A stretch of 64,000 nucleotides of DNA. Origin: Microcyclospora pomicola. Its lineage: Eukaryota; Ascomycota; Dothideomycetes; Capnodiales. The position numbers were made by a program, and so were the translations under genes. Positions 31,981 through 42,893 of this stretch are shown one piece after another (within the stretch, counting starts at the first letter, position 1; each line of letters starts with the position of its first letter). The stretch covers positions 310,001 through 374,000 of the forward strand of contig NHNY01000017.1 in the NCBI GenBank assembly GCA_002786065.1. Reading direction: 5' to 3'. The notes beneath the pieces are model-generated. The model saw nothing but the letters and a program-made list of their open reading frames with translations. It did not search any database and had not been told where the DNA came from.

Positions 31981-33394
31981 CTAATCTATTGATTTGATCC
32001 ACTCATCTTCGAGGAGATCTGCAGTGGACGGCCGCTTCTCGACCTTGTACACTAAGATCTTTTCGAAGAAAGCAAGCACTTTCTTGGCTTCTTCTGGCCC
32101 AGCGCACTTAGGACGACTGTCTTCGAACATTTGCTCAAGTGTTTGACCATGGAAAATCGGATATTCGGACACCTCCGCAGGACCGACATCACTTCTAATG
32201 AGCCGCAGATCTGGCCCAAAGTACCTGTCGTGGCGCTCCCACATACATTGCATTCGTTGAGGCAGACGGCCAAGAGCCTGAACGACCTGTAGGAGGTGAT
32301 CATCGTCACATTCGTTCTCGGATATACCAGCCCAGTCGGAGACTGCGAAAAGTGGGATTCTCGTGATGAGCTGGAATGCCAAACACCCAAAGCTCCAGAT
32401 ATCGATCCGATGATCAAAAGGTAGCTTGAACATGAGTTCAGGAGCTCGCAACTCAACGGGAGTCACAGCTCTGACGGGCGAATGGGCAATAAGGAATGCT
32501 ATGAGCAGTAGTGTTAGCTGTTTCTTGAGACGATCATTCCATCTTCTAGAAAACGTACAAGAACCAAAATCGGACAATTTCATGTCAGGCGAGCCATCTG
32601 GATTGGCGACTTCCATGATCGGGCGATCCGCACACAGATATCTAGGAGCCCACTTTTCTGGCTTGCGGTCCTTTCGCTTCACAGGCTGCGAGATGTTGTC
32701 ACCAGTCGGCTGCTGCATCAGATTTGGTACATCTTTGATAGTCAGCTGCCTCGTGGAAAAGAGAAGGTTTCCGAAGTTCACATCGCCGTGCGCGATACCA
32801 CTACTATGCAGGCAATGCAACCCGAGTAGCAGCTGCTTTATGATTCGTTGAGTGCTCACGTATTGGCTCGTTTCGTCAGTTTTGTCTGAGGCCAGATCAC
32901 TTCCAAAGACACTGTTCGCACTCGGCCCCATAGGCTGAAGAACAAGACACTGATGCTCGCCATTTGGGCCAGAGTGGACAAAGCTGTCCAAGAGCTGGAC
33001 TACGTGGTCTTTCGCAGAGTGCTGGTTCTCTGCTGATTTGAGATGCTGAAACGTTCGCACTTCGTTAGAAGCTGCTCCGGCATTTGCTTTGGTGATTTTC
33101 AGTGCGACGAGTGTCGAACACCTTGACCACGTCAGTCATCTGCGGAGCATATCATTCACATGGGTACCGCTTGCACTTACGAGCTATCTTGCGCAAGCCA
33201 CACGGTGGAGAATGCCCCATGACCTAGTTTGCGGATGATCCTGTACCGACCATTGCAGAAGATGTCACCAAGATGTAACCTCCGGGTCGGTAAGATTCTA
33301 TCCACTCTACAGGATCTCTTAGTGCCTTGAATCGGCCGTCACTTTCATTCAGCGGTTCCGTTGGCGATGGCGTCGTTGGGTCAGAGTCAGACAT
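31981..33394 (-). pseudogene. SRPK-like serine/threonine protein kinase with one frameshift
   Basis: Exons are 33394-33181, 33121-32559 and 32498-31981, with introns of 59 and 60 bases. The order is a short acidic N-terminus, DPVEWIESYRPGGY, then in another frame HLGDIFCNGRYRIIRKLGHGAFSTVW without the last residues (glycine loop). VALKITK (ATP lysine), HGDVNFGNLLF (catalytic loop in the form usual for these fungal SRPK relatives), DFGS and ELRAPELMF follow, then the C-lobe. The frame changes at about 33262-33276 between PGGY and HLGD. Family members usually have three more residues there, so a 10-base or a 1-base deletion fits. Read from the ATG, the frame stops at 33224, before the kinase domain is complete. 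Such kinases phosphorylate RS proteins; many fungal copies are lineage-specific. Confidence 0.68.
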
Positions 33395-34115
33395 GGAGAG
33401 CGTTATGTAGGAGGAAAGAACCGAACAGATTATATGGAGGTTTGACCAATGTCTCTGCGGGTTTTGAAAGCTAGAGTGGAGGTTATATCCGATGTACAAG
33501 GAGGATGAGGTTGATAGAGCTTTTCAACCTAGCCTTCGATCCATTTCCCAATAAGTAAGGATAGCATGTGTACTCCATATATGGCCAATGTTGGCTGCGT
33601 AAGCCAAGCTTTGCTATGAAAGTCTTAAAGCAAACGGTAAACCTGAAACACCACTGAGGCAAACGCCTCTTTGGTTGCCGGAGTCAGCTGAAGCTTGCCG
33701 CAAGCACGAAATTACATCGCTATGGTTGTTTGCAGTGCCAATGTCGTCAATGACTCAGCTCAAGAAGGGCTTTACTAGCTGGGTTCGAGCCTATGAGTAT
33801 ATCCGACAACGCCCCCGGAGAAGGGCAACATTATCAGGATATTGTGAGCCGCTGCTCCAGCACATGCGATTCCAGCCAATATCTTCTGAGCGTCTGGTAG
33901 CAGAGCACGGCGTAGAACGAGCTGACATACTCGCCCGAGCAGCAATGAACCGCATACAAGCAGACTCGATCCACCGTTCGATCGGCCAAATGTTGGTCAG
34001 TTCGTGTTCGGACTTGCTGGATATGCTCGGCATATGGAAGAAGTGGCTTTGTTCCAGATTCCAGCACTTGCACTCATAACCAGTGTACAAACAAGTCGAA
34101 CCTCATCTCAGCCCT
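33395..34115. other. intergenic, 720 bases
   Basis: A 134-codon plus-strand ORF at 33675-34079 is the longest frame, with competing minus-strand ORFs; none shows a motif. I regard the region as non-coding. Confidence 0.45.
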
Positions 34116-35048
34116 TCACCCTTCGACCCACAACATCTCAAAGCCCTGAAATTTTCGCAGATATCTTTCATTCTTCCTGTACCTTCTGAGCACCCATCTG
34201 TCCCCCCAGGATTCCGTGCGCGGACCTCCCATTACGGCTTTCGGCGGTCGCCACGCCGGATCAAACACCAGCAGGCGCCTTTTGCCTCGCGTGGTCCGCT
34301 CAAGTCCCACCACGGTGATGGAATGGCGAGGTCTCTGCAGGAAGATTGGCATCTTCTGGGTCTGCCTCACTTTCTGCGATGGCTCGGTGGAGGTAGCAGC
34401 TTTGAAGTACTTCTCGACTGTGTCCAGGAGATCTTCCCACGCTCGATCTCCCGAGAAGACGGTAGCAGTGCACGGGATCTTTAAGCTGAGGAGGAGAGCC
34501 TCGACTTCGGAAGTCCCGATGAATTTCCTGGTGTCCTGGATGCCACCTGTCTGTATTCGAGCATGAGCATTATGACCCTCTGACCAGGCGCGCTCGATCA
34601 AGCTTTGTAGCTCTGGGATGGTGAGTTTCTTCTCAAGCAATTCAGACGGTGTGGTAGAATCTGAAGGAAGCGAACAACTAGAGCGTCCCAGTGCCAGAAG
34701 CGTCATCTGCAAGTTGCGGTAGCCGCAAAAGTACGGCCCTTCATCTGGGAGCTTGCACACTTGGATAGCAGCAGGAGTGCAGAGATACGCAATATGGACA
34801 TCTTTATCATGATTCAGCAGCCTGCCCAGTTGAGGGATGACATTCGCAACGTCGTTGCTCTGATCTTCGCTGCCGATGATGGCCCTCACCTTCGCCGGCA
34901 TCTGTTCTTCAAAGGCATGACGGCCGAGCTCTCGTTTCTACATCCGCGAGTCAGAATTGTGTTGCGGTTGCGCCTTGATAGAGAGAGGCCCATCCATTAC
35001 CCCAAGCCTGCGCCACTCGTGTTTTTCTTCATCGCCAGTGCCACTCAT
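34116..35048 (-). CDS. C78-family cysteine peptidase, ZUP1/UFSP-like (289 aa, 2 exons)
   Basis: Exons run 35048-35001 and 34937-34116, with a 63-base intron (GTAATG...TGTAG); the total is 870. The splice gives the family-like start WRRLGKRELGRHAFEEQMP. The catalytic core is clear: GPYFCGYRNLQM with nucleophile C87, H221 in RHSITVVG and D242 in LLVFDPAW. IQTGGIQDTRKFIGTSEVEALLLSL is also typical in its parts (RIQTGG, FIGTSEVEAL). Human ZUP1 of this family cleaves K63-linked ubiquitin chains, and other members process UFM1. Here the N-terminal zinc fingers of ZUP1 are absent and I found no upstream exon for them. It is probably a compact fungal member; the exact substrate is not decidable. Confidence 0.8.
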
Positions 35049-35901
35049 CGCCCACCATCAAGGGCTAATCCTTGCAGTCGGCAACCATACGAGAACAATC
35101 CTTCGCGCGGTCGCATGGCCTTCGGTCAATGTCAGTCCAAGTGAAATGCGCCAAGAATCTCGAAACATCATTGAGGCATCATGAGTATCTGATCCCTCCT
35201 AGATAGACGCACCCATCGTGACGCACGCTCCTTTCCTCAGCCACATTCCACCGCCCCATTCCGCAGTCCGCACATAACCACGCTCGCGAGTCCGATCACG
35301 AGCGGCACCTCCCGCCGATCCACCATTGGACCCAACCACATCGTTTCAAAACAAGCTTTCCCGTCCGCGCAAGAACTTGGCACGCGAAGCTTGGTGGAGC
35401 TTGATCTGGCGTCCGACCGGGATCGCCTATCGTAGCTATGCAGGCCGCAGTTCCGTCATGCCAGATGGGAACGATGCATGGTCTCTCAGCCACAGCAGGT
35501 GACGAGCGAGGTGTAGCAGCCCGGGCATGCGCTGACTGGAAGGGCCATTGAGCCCGCGCGCGTCCGGCGGCCCAAGCCACGTAATCTGCGATAGCAACGC
35601 TTGTGCCTTGGTAGGTAGCTGTGGAAAACAGACCTGAAACCGGTTGCTGCGGCGGACGGATATCATTGGTAGCCCGGGCAGCGACATCATCGCCTGGCCT
35701 GCGCTCACGACTACTACTACTTGCCAAGGATCTGCTGCGTGTTGCTGACCGACTGAACTTCAGCTTCTTCCTTCCTCCATTCCGCTTACATCGCAAGACT
35801 CTCCTACCTTACCTTAAGGTACCTATCCACCAACACATCCATTCAGGAACATAATTCTCACCGTCAACCTTCACACCCAACATTTTCAGTCGCAGTCGAC
35901 A
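35049..35901. other. divergent promoter region
   Basis: About 850 bases between the C78 peptidase and the CYSTM gene. A 166-codon minus-strand ORF (35296-35796) is rich in Arg/Ser/Ala and overlaps other frames; I treat it as chance. The last 100 bases are CT-rich, as in fungal core promoters. Confidence 0.5.
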
Positions 35902-36575
35902 ATGTCTTCCCCCGCCGCCAACCAGATCACCATGCAGGACGTCGAGCTGGGCTACCAGCGCCCCAACGCCGAGCAGATGGTCGCCGCCGCCGCGCCAGAG
36001 GTGAGCCACCACGCCCCGGCACAGCGCCCAAAGATCCTTAAGATCGTGCGCGTAAGCGGACATTATAAGCACATGGTCGCTGACGGACGCCGGTGTAGCA
36101 GCAGGTCGCCCGCGAGGAGAAGCCTGCCAGGACGTTCCTGGGCATGCGCGGAGGCGGAATCATTCGTAAGTCGACGCTTTTCTCAGTACTCTCGAGCTTC
36201 AGGCCATTCTATGTCGCTATCGCGAGGACTTGTCCTTCTTGAGAGCTGCCTGTCTTTACAAGGCGTATCGCAGTTGAGCTTGCATGGACGTCCGCATGCC
36301 CGCCCCACAGCGTTTGACTTCACTACACATTTGACTCAAATCCTTGCATGGACCCACCGCACCACTTCCTAATCCACTTTCTCCACACCGTAATTTCAAG
36401 TCCGGTCGTTTTGAATGCTAACACCTCCCACCTCTAGTCGACCTCTGTGCTTGTTTCATCTGTTGCGAGTGCATGGAGGGCTGGTAAGTGCTCTTATGGA
36501 TTCGAAGTCTAATTTGATCACGATGCTGATCTTTCACTTAGCTGCGGCGCCATCGATGACTGCTGCTGTTGCTAG
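35902..36575 (+). CDS. CYSTM-type cysteine-rich tail-anchored small protein (81 aa, 4 exons)
   Basis: Exons are 35902-36000, 36099-36165, 36438-36483 and 36542-36575, with introns of 98, 272 and 58 bases; the total is 246. The protein starts MSSPAANQITMQDVELGYQ, has a Gln/Glu-rich middle and ends with a short hydrophobic, very Cys-rich tail. The tail includes GGGIILDLCACFICCECMEG and finishes DDCCCC; it holds 11 cysteines. This is the layout of the CYSTM module (cysteine-rich transmembrane, stress tolerance), found across eukaryotes and thought to sit in the plasma membrane. A small protein in four exons is missed by simple ORF calling; only the splice reconstruction reveals it. Confidence 0.82.
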
Positions 36576-37003
36576 ACATCGTTACTGTCAAGCAAGTGTG
36601 GGGAGTGAGGTGCAGTGAGGAGAACAGAGTTGAGAGAAGAGAGTGGGATAGGAGACGACATGCGCGCGGAGGAGGCAAAGTGAGATACCTACCGTGCATA
36701 TGGCTACGAGAGTTGTAGAGGTGCGGACACGAATCAAGCGATACTTGGCAATGACACAAACCCAGCACGTTGCAAACTTTTGTTGACAATCAAACCTGCC
36801 TGACTAAGTAGTGTCAATTGCTTGATTGAGTTACATTGAGACTGCGTCTTGCACCATTCCTTCCATGGAAAGGACACAGAGTACCCAAGCTGCATTCGGT
36901 TGTGCTCGTTGCTTCCAGGCGGCATGCATGCACTCAACATCAAGCGGTATGTACTTTTGTCTCCTGATGTGACAATGAAGAACTCTCTCCCGGCACATCG
37001 CCG
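36576..37003. other. intergenic, convergent 3' ends
   Basis: About 430 bases between the CYSTM gene and the KHDC4-like gene. No feature beyond 3' UTR sequence is seen. Confidence 0.55.
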
Positions 37004-38815
37004 TCACAACCCTGGCGGTGGCGGAGGTGGCACATTCTCTTCTGGCGGCGGTGGAGGGACACCGGGGGCACTACCATAGCCGTAGGATGAGGGAGGCTGC
37101 GGCGTCGGCTGCGCGACAAATTGTGCCGAGTAGGTCGCGAAGCCACCATACGCAGCATACGGATCCAGCGAAGGATTCGCGGCATAGTATTGGCACCAGG
37201 CAGTGTACTGTTCTGGTGTCATGGCCTGTGAGGTTCCCTCTGCACCTGCAGCGCCTTGTGGTGACTGTGCGCCGCCATAGCCTGCATTAGCAGCCGGAGC
37301 ACCATACGACGCACCATAACCGCCCGGGGACTGTTGTCCGCCATAGCTCGCTGCACCTGCTCCGTACTGGTCATGTCCGCCATATTGGCTGTTGTCTCCA
37401 TACTGGCCATTCCCACCATACTGTCCTGGACCATCGCGCCGAGGAGGGCGATCTCCATTACCACCAGGTGGGCCTTGAAATCGTTGTCCATTCGAACGGC
37501 GATCCTTGTATTGTTCGTAGTTCTCCTTGACCGAGCCAAGAAGCTCAAGGCACATCTCTTTGGCTCGTGCCATCATGTCGGGTTCAGGTCCGCTGTGGAA
37601 TGTCAGCTGCAGCATCCATATTCAAATCACCCATACTTACGCGATGGACAGATACATGGGTTCGTCGCTTTCAACACCTGTTTCATGCTCGAAATATCCG
37701 CTTCCACGACCCTTGATCTGTACTCGGCACCGGGTTTCGCCTTGGATATATTTCACGTAGCTGCCACCCGAACCAACCACTTGTGCGCGGAGATTGAAGC
37801 CTGGAATTGGCTCGAGATCGATCGGGATATGCTCTTCTGGCCACTTGCGGCGTCCGAAGGAGTCGCGCTCGACTGGAGGACCTTCTTCGCGTGGTGGGCG
37901 ACGTCCGAAGCGGCGTTCGTCAACCAGATTGGGAAGCTCTTGGGTCATCAGCTCTTCAATCTTCTTGACGGCGGCCTCGAGCCCTTCCTTGGTCGTACTG
38001 GTGACGTGGAGGTAGAGAGGTGGGTTTGCCGGCGTGGCCATACTCTTGTCGGGGTAATAATTGCCTCGGGTGGTGACATCTTCAAAAACGTGAGCGATCA
38101 GAACCTAAAGATCATATCGTAAAATGTAAAATGGTGGGTGAGCGTACCGGCGCCAGTTTCTTCTTTGATCTAAATGTCACACCGAGGTCAGCTTATGCAA
38201 ATGGGGAGCCGCAGTGGCTGTGAAAGACTAGAGGTAAGCTCTTGTGATCTCCTCAAACGTATGATAACAAACCCGCGTGAAAGATGAAATCTCTCGCTAC
38301 TGGGAGTATCAGTGGATCGCTGTGCAAAAGTGAATATTTACCATCTTCTGTGTGCTGCCTTTGGTCAGGGTGTACCGGTTTCGTAGGTCGTTGACCTCGA
38401 TGTCTTTGATATAGTCACCGTCTTGCTGGTACACATCCTTGCGATCCGAGGAGCCCTCGCCAGCGCCCGCATCTGTACTCGGAGACTGGTCGACTTGTCA
38501 GTACTGCTTCGTGTGTTCCACTGCTCTTGATAGATTTACCTGGCGCACTGGGGTTATCTCTACGTGCTGGATGCTCTTCAGCTTCGCGGCGATGGCAGCA
38601 GCTTTCTCCGCAGCAGCAGCAGCCTTCTTCTCACTAGCCACAATTTCATCTGCGCTCCTCATCGGGCTTCGACTACGACGTGTACTGTGATCGCCCTCAC
38701 CTCGGGCAGTGGGGGAGCGGGACCGACTCTTGACATCGAAGCGCGACCTTCGGACAGGTTCGGGCTCGGCTTGATCGAAGCGCGAGCGCTTAGGAGGCTG
38801 CTGATCGTACTCCAT
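37004..38815 (-). CDS. KH-domain RNA-binding protein, KHDC4/BLOM7-like (489 aa, 5 exons)
   Basis: Exons run 38815-38540, 38485-38342, 38169-38148, 38079-37641 and 37592-37004; the total is 1470. Exon 3 is a 22-base microexon (ATCAAAGAAGAAACTGGCGC plus two bases) needed to complete IKEETGADVTTRGNYYPD. The N-terminus is Arg/Ser-rich and disordered. A first KH-like segment spans about 134-192 (DLRNRYTLTKGSTQKM onward). A second, about 235-295, carries the GSGGSYVKYIQGET loop. The tail is Gly/Gln/Tyr-rich and ends in proline runs. This matches KHDC4 (BLOM7), a pre-mRNA splicing cofactor in animals; nuclear RNA processing is inferred. Confidence 0.85.
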
Positions 38816-39498
38816 CTTCCGAGACTACCAGGAGTGAGAAGAGTGGACAGAGACACGTACGCTTTGGCGCAAGACAGACAGCTCGAGCACTTCGACATAG
38901 CATGAAAAGAACTGGGGGCGGAAATGGCCCCGAGTGCCGAGGAATAACCGGCGCCGATTCGACATCTGGCTTCCATTCGTCAATTCACATTTCTACCTTA
39001 CCTACATATATCGTACAACTATTGAATGTCGCATACCAAGCCTTGTCGTTTCATTGCATTTGTTTTCGTCCCGAAACAACGGCCAGCAATTCGCATCGTA
39101 TGCGAGCATATGACGGAAGCATTGGCACTGGCGGACGTCGATCGAAGCGTTGAAGTCTGACGTGCGTAGTAGAGCTGTAGATCTCCGCAACTGCAGGGAG
39201 TTTCCATGCACTTCTCGTTGCTATCGTTATAAGCCTGGTCACGAGGACTATCATCTTTGCATCTTCTCCTTGAGACTATCTCATTGAAGCTCTCCAACTG
39301 CACCTCGTACAAGTATATTGCGCTGTATTATCGATTATACAGCATTGAGCTGATCGCGTGTGGCGGATCGCCGGCCCGCCAAATTTTGTCCAAGCGCACC
39401 TCCGCCATTCGGCCTCAGCAGCAGAGAACATTATTTCTCCCAATCTTTCGTGACTCGATATCTGTTGCTGCGTCTTTGATCACCTTCCAACCACAACA
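38816..39498. other. divergent promoter region
   Basis: About 680 bases between the KHDC4-like gene and ILV6. Short ORFs on both strands overlap and lack support. Confidence 0.55.
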
Positions 39499-40571
39499 AT
39501 GGCCTCCAAACGCGCTGTCCGAGTGCTACAACAGCAGTTGGTATCTGTCACCACTGCGCGTCAGCTCATCACACCACTTGCGCAGCAGTCCCGTCTAGCA
39601 TCCTCGTCCACTTCAGCTTCCGCATACAAAGCCCTGCATCGTCGAGTCGCTCCTCTCCCCGCTTCGACCCCAACGACCAACGTATCTCCTGCAGCTGCCG
39701 TGAGCTCGATTCTATACGACAACCCACTGCCATCTGCTCAGCCTCCAAAACGCCATGTCCTCAACTGCCTGGTGCAGAACGAACCTGGTGTCCTCTCCCG
39801 CGTTTCTGGCATTCTGGCTGCACGAGGCTTCAATATCGACTCCCTTGTCGTTTGTAGCACCGAGGTCGCGGATCTGAGTCGCATGACCATTGTGCTGCAG
39901 GGTCAGGATGGTGTCGTGGAACAGGCACGAAGACAATTGGAGGACCTGGTACCTGTATGGGCGGTCCTTGACTACACCGAAGCACCACTCGTTCAGCGTG
40001 AGCTTCTACTCGCAAAGATCTCTATCCTTGGCCCGGAGTACTTCGAAGAGCTGCTGGCGCATCACCGTGAAATGACTGACGCAGCGGAGGCTGCGCCAAC
40101 GGAGGATCTCTCGCCAGAGGAGCTTGCAGAGCGGCAACAAGTCACACCGGTGGACTTCCACCCAAGCAACCTCGCTCCTTCGGAAGCTCTCCGTCTGAAG
40201 CACCAACATTTGGAAACGATCACATACTTGGTACATCAATTCGGCGGCAAAATCTTGGACATTAGTACAAACAACTGCATTGTCGAGCTCAGTGCGAAGC
40301 CGGTCCGAATTGACAGCTTCATGAAGTTGATCAGTCCTTTTGGTATTCTCGAGAGTGCTAGAACTGGTAAGTACATGCTAATAGTCACATTTCCGCTACA
40401 GAAGCCAGAATTTCCCGATAAGAACTCAGATACCAAATCATGTTCGTGAAGCTGACTCGTTTCGCACACTCAGGTCTCATGGCTCTTCCTCGCTCGCCAC
40501 TGCATAGTAGCGAGATCGAAGAGAAAGAAGCCGAGGATGTCATTGACGCCGCTTCCCTGCCACCAAGTTGA
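39499..40571 (+). CDS. ILV6: acetolactate synthase regulatory subunit, mitochondrial (321 aa, 2 exons)
   Basis: Exons are 39499-40366 and 40474-40571, with a 107-base intron; the total is 966. An Arg/Ser/Thr/Gln-rich N-terminus without acids fits a mitochondrial presequence (about 1-40). An ACT domain starts at about residue 85 with HVLNCLVQNEPGVLSRVSGI and continues through GFNIDSLVV. The C-terminal regulatory domain follows (ITYLVHQFGGKILDIS..., then AKPVRIDSFMKLISPFGILE). The last exon adds LMALPRSPLHSSE without its end. Ilv6 gives the catalytic subunit Ilv2 its activation and valine feedback in branched-chain amino acid synthesis. The intron retained in frame would give a wrong C-terminus. 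Confidence 0.93.
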
Positions 40572-41111
40572 GGAACCACTTTCAAGAACAACCATAAGGT
40601 ACCTTCTTATCGTGATCCACATATTTTGTACCACTCATTCCAATTGATAAATTTCCGGCTACGCAGCCAAGGTGGCCTGGCGTTGAGGAGTACCAGATCG
40701 CTAGTCCCTTCACTCCTTACTCGGCGCGTCGTTCTAGCTCGGACGATCGGTGCTTGGTGGCAATTGACGGTATTTCTCTTTCACCGGCAATCAGCAGGCG
40801 CTTTTGTCTTTACGAATCCTTTCGTGTAAGGGGCTTGTTCGAGAACGGATGACGCTGTCAGTCTTTCTCGGAAATCTGTCGGGATTATAACTACTGCTCG
40901 TGAAAGGTTGAGCAGGGTTCTTCGAAGCTACTCAGAGAATACTGCTACGCTATTATATGAGAGCGCTGTGCTACAATTTCCGTGATAATAGTGGTCAAGC
41001 TACTCAATGATTTCCATAGCTTCTTCACAAATTCATATCGACCTTGAGCCCAGTTTTAAGGACGGCAGTCCAGTGGCTTCGTCTAAAAGCCCATCCATTG
41101 CGTCTCTAGTC
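40572..41111. other. intergenic, convergent 3' ends
   Basis: 540 bases between ILV6 and the hydroxy-acid dehydrogenase stop. Nothing supported. Confidence 0.55.
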
Positions 41112-42457
41112 TTACAACTTACTCCTTTCCGCAATCAACGACATGCCTCTCGGATGCGACTCCAGCCAATCCTTATCAATGTCGGCAATACTCGTCACGC
41201 CCGCGACATTCATCAGAATGTCAAGGTCGGCCAGCAGACTCTTCATCACGTGGCGCACGCCGTGCTCGCCCATGATCGACAACCCCCAGACCCAGAGGCG
41301 CCCGACGAAGACGAACTTGGCCCCGAGCGCGAGCGCCTTGAAGACATCGGCGGCGCCGCGCACGCCCGAGTCGAACATGATGTAGGTCTTGTCGCCCACG
41401 GCTGATATCATGGTAAGACGAGGGAGTCAGCGTCATAATGTTGGTTATAGAGCACATGCTGAATAAGGAAGGAAGGGAACGTACCATTGACAATGTTCTC
41501 CAGTGCGTCCAGACTGGCGATCGCGCCATCGACTTGACGGCCTGCATGGTTCGACACGACAATGCCATCGCAGCCAATCTCAACACACTTCCGCGCATCT
41601 GCGACAGACTGGATGCCTTTGATCGCGAACGGTTTGCCGCCACTGATCTCCTTCCACGTCTTGATCAGCCACGGCATCTTCTCCCACGACCAGGCGCGGC
41701 CGTGCCAGACATTGTCGATCCATTTCGCGCCGGCTTCGTTGGGCTGCGTGGCCGGGTCGATGCCGGCTTCCTTGAGACGTTTCTGGAACACGGGGTCGGA
41801 GAGGCCCAGGTCCGCGCCGCGACCGTGGTAGAAGGCGTAGTTGGAGGTGTGCACGTCGTCATGGCGCCAGGCAAGTTGCCAGGTGTCCACAGTCAAGATG
41901 CATGCTGAGAAGCCCGAGTCGTGTGCGCGCTGGAGCAGGGAGATGGTAAGTTCGTCGTCGTGGGGCATGTAGAGCTGGAAGAAGCGTGGTCCGGCTCCAT
42001 TGGCTTTGCCGACGTCCTCGATCGGGTTGGATCCAGCAGTGCTCAAGCAGTAGGGAAGGTTGAGCTCTTTTGCCACTTTCGCCACGGGGAGCTCGCCCAG
42101 CGGGTGGTAGATCTTGTTGATGCCAATGGGTGCAAAGCCGACGGGAGCAGATACTTTATGCCCGAAGATCTCGGTGGAGGTGTCGCGCCTGTTGGTGTCG
42201 ACGAGCATGCGGGGGATGATCTTGTGGCGGTAGAAGGCTTGTCGATTGGCGAGGTGCGTCTGGGATTGACCAGCATTGGAAGAGGCATAGTACCATCCGC
42301 CCTCGCTCAGCTTTTCCTTGGCGAGTTCTTCGAGCTTCCCCGGGTCAGTGTTGAAGATGGGCACTTGGCCTTCGTTGCTCTTCCAGAAGTTCTCCCGTTG
42401 GTACTCGGCCCACTCAGGGGTGGTGCGGATGTTCTTGTTGTCGTTCTTGGTGTCCAT
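41112..42457 (-). CDS. FMN-dependent alpha-hydroxy-acid dehydrogenase, lactate oxidase/monooxygenase-like (420 aa, 2 exons)
   Basis: Exons run 42457-41485 and 41401-41112, with an 83-base intron; the total is 1263. The TIM-barrel FMN_dh family is clear: PVGFAPIGINKIYHP, QLYMP (about 161-165), AIKGIQS (FMN lysine, K280), SNHAGRQVDGA with catalytic H304, and DSGVRGAADVFKALALGAKF near the end. There is no cytochrome b5 domain and no mitochondrial presequence, so it is not a b2-type lactate dehydrogenase. The SNHAGRQ form and the insert around TDVWHGRAW-like sequence resemble lactate 2-monooxygenase relatives. The substrate is probably lactate or another small hydroxy acid, oxidised in the cytosol or peroxisome. 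It is divergent from ornithine carbamoyltransferase. Confidence 0.85.
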
Positions 42458-42893
42458 GGTGTGAAAGAAGGAGAGGTTGAAAAGAAAAGTCGAGATAATG
42501 AAGAAGATGGATGACTTGAACAGTTCTACTTACTTGCATACTATATTGATGAATTATCAGCTTACCCCATCATCCATGTAGTCGATGAAGTCGACATGAC
42601 GATCTGATGGCATCGAGCCGTAAGGACGCGGTAGGCGAAGTTGATGTCATGCAGATGTGTCTTTTGCCTTAAGCATCCATTCAGCCGCGTCGGGAGATCC
42701 GAGCGTCAGGCCCGGGTGGTTCTGGCCATGTTCAGATAAGATAAGATGAAAGTCAATTCAGCTTCCCTGCTGACTCACTGCATGATGGAGCTGTCCTGCA
42801 TTGGCGACATTTTTTTGATCAAAGAAGATTTCTGAATTTTGTTTCTCTGGCAGCCAACGGACAGAAAACAATACAACGACACGCCGAAAGACA
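42458..42893. promoter_or_regulatory. divergent promoter between the hydroxy-acid dehydrogenase and OTC genes
   Basis: 436 bases between two outward-facing ATGs. No specific operator is identified by eye. ORFs of 60-70 codons inside it overlap on the minus strand and are not supported. Confidence 0.5.

Noticed and set aside
33675-34079. 134-codon plus-strand ORF between the kinase and the C78 peptidase
   Set aside because: There are competing minus-strand frames, and no domain or signal.
35296-35796. 166-codon minus-strand ORF before the CYSTM gene
   Set aside because: It is Arg/Ser/Ala-rich, overlapped by ORFs on both strands and has no recognisable feature; it lies in a promoter spacer.
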